Origin: Eshraghiella sp964576255
Lineage (GTDB): Bacteria; Bacillota; Clostridia; Lachnospirales; Lachnospiraceae
Direction of reading: 5' to 3'
Length of the DNA: 9,712 bases
Assembly: GCA_964576255.1 (NCBI GenBank)
Contig: CAZNUK010000076.1
Coordinates: 1 to 9,712 of the forward strand
Shown: positions 6,715-9,712 of the stretch, one piece after another
Layout of the letters: every line of letters begins with the position of its first letter
Position numbering within the stretch: the first letter of the stretch is position 1
Program-made: the position numbers and the translations under genes
Notes under the pieces: model-generated
The model's input: only the letters and a program-made list of their open reading frames with translations
What the model was told of the DNA's origin: nothing
The model's database searches: none

Positions 6715-7305
6715 ATGGAAATAATAGAAATAGATGCAACAAATGTTGTTAACCATTTTAAAACTATTACCAGACACAGACATGAGGTTATCAAAAACTG
6801 CTTTAAGGCTGGGATTGGTGTGCAGGGACTTTTTCACGATTTGTCCAAGTATAGCCCTACGGAATTTTTGCCGGGAGTGGAGTACTATCAGGGTACAAGA
6901 AGTCCTAACGAGGGTGAAAGAGAGGCAATAGGTCACTCCACAGCTTGGATGCACCACAAGGGCAGAAATAAGCATCACTATGAGTATTGGACGGACTATA
7001 ATCCAGAAACCAAGCTTATGTCCGGAGTGAAGATGCCTACAAGATATTTTGTGGAGATGGTTTGCGATAGAATCGCTGCCAGCAAAATTTATTATGGTGA
7101 TGCCTACACCGACAGTGCACCCCTTGAATATTTTAAGAAGGGAAAAGGGCGTCTCGTTATGCACCCGGAGACTGCGAGAGAACTCAAAAAAGTTCTTACA
7201 ATGCTTTCTGTAAAGGGTGAGGATTATACCTTTAGATATCTTAGAAAAAAATTAGCACAAAGTGAAGATAAAAGCTTAGTACAAAAGGTGTTAGAATGGA
7301 TATAA
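6715..7305 (+). CDS. DUF5662 family protein with HD-like metal-site pattern
   Basis: This 196-residue protein has no signal peptide or membrane segment, so it is probably cytoplasmic. I recognise it as a DUF5662-type protein; no biochemical role is established. It holds a His/Asp pattern like HD-domain phosphohydrolases: His23 in RHRHEV, His41-Asp42 in FHDLSKYSPTEF, His80-81 and His87-88 in the MHHKGRNKHHYEYW segment, and Asp118 in MVCDRIAASK. The H...HD...D order suggests a metal-dependent hydrolase fold, but this is inferred from the residues only. The ATG follows the lepA stop by 3 nt, and its ribosome binding site (GAGGA, 6703-6707) lies inside the last lepA codons, so it is translationally coupled. 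Its last 10 bases overlap hemW. Confidence 0.85.
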   Translation: MEIIEIDATNVVNHFKTITRHRHEVIKNCFKAGIGVQGLFHDLSKYSPTEFLPGVEYYQGTRSPNEGEREAIGHSTAWMHHKGRNKHHYEYWTDYNPETKLMSGVKMPTRYFVEMVCDRIAASKIYYGDAYTDSAPLEYFKKGKGRLVMHPETARELKKVLTMLSVKGEDYTFRYLRKKLAQSEDKSLVQKVLEWI

Positions 7306-8441
7306 AGCAAAAAAAACTGGGGATATATATACATATCCCCTTTTGTGTATCAAAATGTATTTATTGTGATTTTTTATCAATGCCTGTTAATGAGGAAACC
7401 AAGGCAGCATACGTGAATTCCCTGTGCGAGGAAATACAGGATTTTGCCCATTCTCATAGGGGCGAATATATTGTTTCAACGATTTTTGTGGGAGGAGGAA
7501 CACCTTCCAATTTAAAACCATTTTTGATGGAACAGATTTTTAATTGTGTCAGAGAAAATTTTACCTTGGAAGAGGATTGCGAAATCACGGTTGAGTGTAA
7601 TCCGGGAACGGTGGATTTATTTAAACTTACCACTTATAGGGGGCTTGGAGTTAACAGACTAAGCTTTGGTTTGCAGTCAGTTAATGATGAGGAGCTAAAA
7701 GCACTTGGAAGAATTCATACATATAAGGATTTTCTTAAGTCTTACGAAATTGCCCTAAAGGCAGGTTTTGACAATATTAATGTGGATTTAATGAGCGCAT
7801 TGCCGGGACAGACTGTGGAGTCATGGAAAAAAACACTTAGAATGATTACAATGCTAAAAACTGCTCATATATCTGCCTACAGTCTTATTCTGGAGGAGGG
7901 AACACCTCTTTTTGATATGGTTCGAAGCGGTGTGGTAACTAATTTGCCGGATGAGGATACGGAAAGAGAAATTTATGAAGTAACGGCAGAGGTTTTGGGA
8001 AAAGCAGGCTATCATCGTTACGAAATTTCTAATTATGCCAGAGACGGCAGGGAGTGTAAGCACAATAAGATTTACTGGCAGGGCGGAGATTATATAGGTT
8101 TTGGTCTTGGGGCAGCATCATACATTGGAAGAAAAAGATTCAGTAACATTAGAGCTCTTTCGGAATACATAGATAATCCTTTGTCTGATAAGGAGGATAT
8201 GACCATATTGTCCGAGGAGGATATGATGGCAGAGTTTATGTATCTGGGACTTAGAATGATGGAGGGAGTTAAGCCTTCTGATTTTAAAAATCGCTTTGGC
8301 AGACATCTTATGAATGTGTATGGAGATGTGATTGATAAATACACTAAGATTGGACTTATGGAATCTGGTGAAAATTACGTGCGACTGACCAAAAGAGGAA
8401 TTGATGTTAGTAATGTGATTTTTAGTGAGTTTCTGTTGTAG
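7296..8441 (+). CDS. hemW: Radical SAM haem chaperone HemW (HemN-like)
   Basis: HemW-family proteins bind haem and a [4Fe-4S] cluster and are proposed to deliver haem to membrane cytochromes; they are often mislabelled coproporphyrinogen III oxidase. The 381 residues carry the radical SAM motif CVSKCIYC (Cys17, Cys21, Cys24) followed by Asp-Phe, whereas true HemN has a further Cys two positions on. GGGTPS (66-71), ECNPGT (100-105), FGLQSVNDEELKALGR (124-139) and the HemW-specific HNKIYW (256-261) are present. The ATG at 7296 overlaps the upstream gene by 10 nt and has AGGTG at 7286-7290. It closes the lepA operon. A terminator-like hairpin lies within codons 8-15. Confidence 0.95.
   Translation: MDIKQKKLGIYIHIPFCVSKCIYCDFLSMPVNEETKAAYVNSLCEEIQDFAHSHRGEYIVSTIFVGGGTPSNLKPFLMEQIFNCVRENFTLEEDCEITVECNPGTVDLFKLTTYRGLGVNRLSFGLQSVNDEELKALGRIHTYKDFLKSYEIALKAGFDNINVDLMSALPGQTVESWKKTLRMITMLKTAHISAYSLILEEGTPLFDMVRSGVVTNLPDEDTEREIYEVTAEVLGKAGYHRYEISNYARDGRECKHNKIYWQGGDYIGFGLGAASYIGRKRFSNIRALSEYIDNPLSDKEDMTILSEEDMMAEFMYLGLRMMEGVKPSDFKNRFGRHLMNVYGDVIDKYTKIGLMESGENYVRLTKRGIDVSNVIFSEFLL
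7319..7344 (+). terminator. Terminator-like hairpin inside the start of hemW
   Basis: GGGGATAT (7319-7326) and ATATCCCC (7333-7340) form a perfect 8-bp stem with a 6-nt loop, followed at once by TTTT and preceded by an A-rich run. It resembles an intrinsic terminator but sits in the conserved codons for GIYIHIP. It could be an attenuator or simply follow from the conserved peptide. Confidence 0.35.
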
Positions 8442-8457
8442 AAGCTTTCGGATTTTA

Positions 8458-8486
8458 TTGACAGCAACAAAACTTAGTGATAGTAT
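8458..8486 (+). promoter_or_regulatory. Promoter upstream of the hemW-leuS intergenic RNA
   Basis: A consensus TTGACA (8458-8463) is followed after 17 nt by TAGTAT (8481-8486), with TGA directly in front of it, giving an extended -10. A TATAAT at 8484-8489 is present but at 20-nt spacing. Transcription would begin near 8493 and meet the terminator at 8544-8581. Confidence 0.6.
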
Positions 8487-8492
8487 AATAAT

Positions 8493-8583
8493 AGAAAAGG
8501 TGCTACCGATAGACGGTTAGTCCAAATATCATTTAGTTATAAGAATAACCGCTGAGTGAACCGGACTGGGCGGTTATTTTTGT
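8493..8583 (+). ncRNA. Candidate orphan structured RNA between hemW and leuS
   Basis: A promoter-to-terminator unit of about 90 nt carries no plausible reading frame. It can fold into a hairpin CTACCG-ATAGA-CGG(T)TAG (8503-8520), a GTTAT-AAGA-ATAAC hairpin (8536-8549) and the terminator stem (8544-8578). TTAGTCC (8517-8523) can pair with GGACTGG (8563-8569, two G-U pairs) in the terminator loop. CGGTTA (8514-8519) can pair with TAACCG (8546-8551), which would disrupt the terminator. I do not recognise a known RNA family. It could be a small regulatory RNA or a riboswitch-like leader whose downstream gene is leuS. It may also simply end the lepA operon. Confidence 0.4.
8544..8581 (+). terminator. 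Intrinsic terminator after hemW / of the orphan RNA
   Basis: AATAACCGC (8544-8552) pairs perfectly with GCGGTTATT (8570-8578) over 9 bp, with a 17-nt loop and a run of five T (8577-8581). It is the only good intrinsic terminator seen after the lepA operon and also ends the short transcript from the 8458-8486 promoter. Confidence 0.7.
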
Positions 8584-8617
8584 GTCTTGCTATTACGACC
8601 AAGCGAATAGCCAAGAC
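8584..8617 (+). repeat. 11-bp bulged inverted repeat after the terminator
   Basis: GTCTTGCTATT (8584-8594) pairs with AATAG-C-CAAGAC (8606-8617) over 11 bp with one bulged C (8611) and an 11-nt loop. It starts 3 nt after the terminator T-run. It has no T-tract of its own and no gene covers it. The following stretch up to the leuS promoter at 8702 shows nothing further that I can support. Confidence 0.55.
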
Positions 8618-8701
8618 TGAAACAAGTCAAGCATAAGCCAATGACAGCAATCAAATGTTCGATAATCAAGAAAAATCCCCATATTTTAACACAATTTAAG
8701 A

Positions 8702-8730
8702 TTGACATTATTCTCCCAGATGTTTAAAAT
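8702..8730 (+). promoter_or_regulatory. Near-consensus promoter of leuS
   Basis: TTGACA (8702-8707) and TAAAAT (8725-8730) are spaced by exactly 17 nt. Transcription would begin near 8737, leaving a leader of only about 39 nt before leuS, too short for a T-box. leuS therefore seems to be transcribed independently of the upstream terminator. Confidence 0.7.
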
Positions 8731-8775
8731 TGATAGGTACGATTAAGTTAAGAACTATTTAATGGAGGATAAGTT

Positions 8776-9712
8776 ATGGCTACACCATACAATCACAAAG
8801 AAATTGAGAATAAATGGCGTCTTAACTGGGAGAAGAACCCAGTTAATGTGGACGACGGCAAGAAACCAAAATACTACTGTCTGGATATGTTTCCATACCC
8901 ATCAGGTAACGGATTACATGTTGGACATTGGAGAGGATATGTAATCAGTGACGTTTGGAGCAGATATAAGATGCTCAATGGTTATTACCTTATTCATCCA
9001 ATGGGATGGGATGCTTTTGGACTTCCTGCAGAGAATTATGCTATTAAAAATGGTGTGCATCCTGCTGTTTCAACAGCCCAGAACGTAGCTAATATTAAGA
9101 AGCAGATTAATCAGATTGCGGCTGTGTATGATTGGGACAGAGAGGTTAATACAACTGATCCTGATTTCTATAAATGGACACAGTGGATTTTCGTTAAGAT
9201 GTTCAAAGCAGGACTTGCATATGAGAAGGAGATGCCTATTAACTGGTGTCCATCCTGCAAAACAGGTCTTTCTAACGAAGAAGTTGTTAACGGCTGCTGT
9301 GAGCGTTGTGGTGCTGAGGTTACTAAGAAAAATCTTAAGCAGTGGATGTTAAAGATTACTCAGTACGCAGACAGACTTTTAGATGACCTTGACAAGCTTG
9401 ACTGGCCTGAGAAGGTTAAGAAGATGCAGACTGACTGGATTGGACGTTCATACGGAGCTGAGGTTAATTTTAAGGTTGATGGAACTGATAAGGAGATTAC
9501 AGTATATACCACAAGACCTGATACTCTTTATGGAGCTACCTTTATGGTACTTGCCCCAGAGCATGCAATGGCAAAAGAACTTGCTAATGATGAGACAAGG
9601 GCAGCAGTTGAAGACTATATCTACAGAGCTTCAACACGTTCTAATATTGACCGTATGCAGGATAAGGATAAGACTGGTGTATTTACCGGTTCTTATGCAA
9701 TTAATCCAATGA
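8776..9712 (+). CDS. leuS: Leucyl-tRNA synthetase, N-terminal part (cut by window edge)
   Basis: This class I aminoacyl-tRNA synthetase charges tRNA-Leu with leucine and edits mischarged products. The visible 312 codons start at an ATG with GGAGG (8764-8768) 7 nt upstream. MFPYPSGNGLHVGH carries the HIGH-type ATP motif (HVGH, 48-51). HPMGWDAFGLPAENYAI (74-90) is a LeuS hallmark. CPSC (158-161) and CCERC (174-178) form a zinc-type cysteine cluster. TTRPDTLYG (245-253) begins the conserved core of the CP1 editing domain. The KMSKS loop and anticodon-binding domain lie outside the window. The bacterial enzyme is usually about 800 residues, so less than half is seen. No truncation or frameshift is visible. 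Confidence 0.97.
   Translation, partial: MATPYNHKEIENKWRLNWEKNPVNVDDGKKPKYYCLDMFPYPSGNGLHVGHWRGYVISDVWSRYKMLNGYYLIHPMGWDAFGLPAENYAIKNGVHPAVSTAQNVANIKKQINQIAAVYDWDREVNTTDPDFYKWTQWIFVKMFKAGLAYEKEMPINWCPSCKTGLSNEEVVNGCCERCGAEVTKKNLKQWMLKITQYADRLLDDLDKLDWPEKVKKMQTDWIGRSYGAEVNFKVDGTDKEITVYTTRPDTLYGATFMVLAPEHAMAKELANDETRAAVEDYIYRASTRSNIDRMQDKDKTGVFTGSYAINPM

Noticed and set aside
8493..8583. T-box riboswitch for leuS suggested by GGTGCTACCG near 8498-8508
   Set aside because: The element lies at the start rather than just before the terminator, the match to the T-box core is poor, and the transcript is far too short for a specifier stem.
8641..8727. 28-codon plus-strand frame upstream of leuS
   Set aside because: It has no ribosome binding site and runs through the leuS -35 and into its -10.
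8762..8944. 60-codon frame beginning at the ATG within the leuS ribosome binding site
   Set aside because: It is an out-of-frame shadow of leuS, and its start falls within the GGAGG region of the real gene.

Overview
The window reads as an AT-rich chromosomal segment of a Firmicute, most likely a Clostridia member of the Lachnospiraceae type. This is inferred from strong AGGAGG ribosome binding sites, the AmyE-like amylase with a CBM26 module, a Firmicute-type EPSP synthase, and the lepA - DUF5662 - hemW gene order. No mobile element, CRISPR array, tRNA or rRNA is visible.

Left part, minus strand (1-4346): a secreted lipoprotein alpha-amylase (GH13, AmyE-like, C-terminal CBM26) is followed by tyrA (prephenate dehydrogenase with an ACT domain) and aroA (EPSP synthase, running off the left edge). 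tyrA and aroA are tightly coupled, with the aroA ribosome binding site overlapping the tyrA stop codon. They appear to have their own promoter just downstream of the amylase gene. Both belong to aromatic amino acid synthesis: AroA makes EPSP on the way to chorismate, and TyrA commits prephenate to tyrosine.

Middle (4347-4896): a divergent intergenic region holds an amylase promoter and, on the plus strand, a small membrane-protein gene resembling the DUF6199 family. An in-frame TGA splits that gene, so it looks like a young pseudogene or a remnant.

Right part, plus strand (4897-8441): lepA (elongation factor 4), a DUF5662-family gene with HD-like histidines, and hemW (radical SAM haem chaperone) are packed with a 3-base gap and a 10-base overlap, behind an extended -10 promoter. 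A 334-base gap follows. It contains a promoter, a compact structured RNA of about 90 nt ending in an intrinsic terminator, a second strong hairpin, and then a separate near-consensus promoter for leuS (leucyl-tRNA synthetase, cut by the right edge).

Most of the window is ordinary housekeeping sequence. The best candidates for something undescribed are the orphan structured RNA between hemW and leuS, where the loop of the terminator can pair with an upstream segment, and the terminator-like hairpin inside the first codons of hemW.
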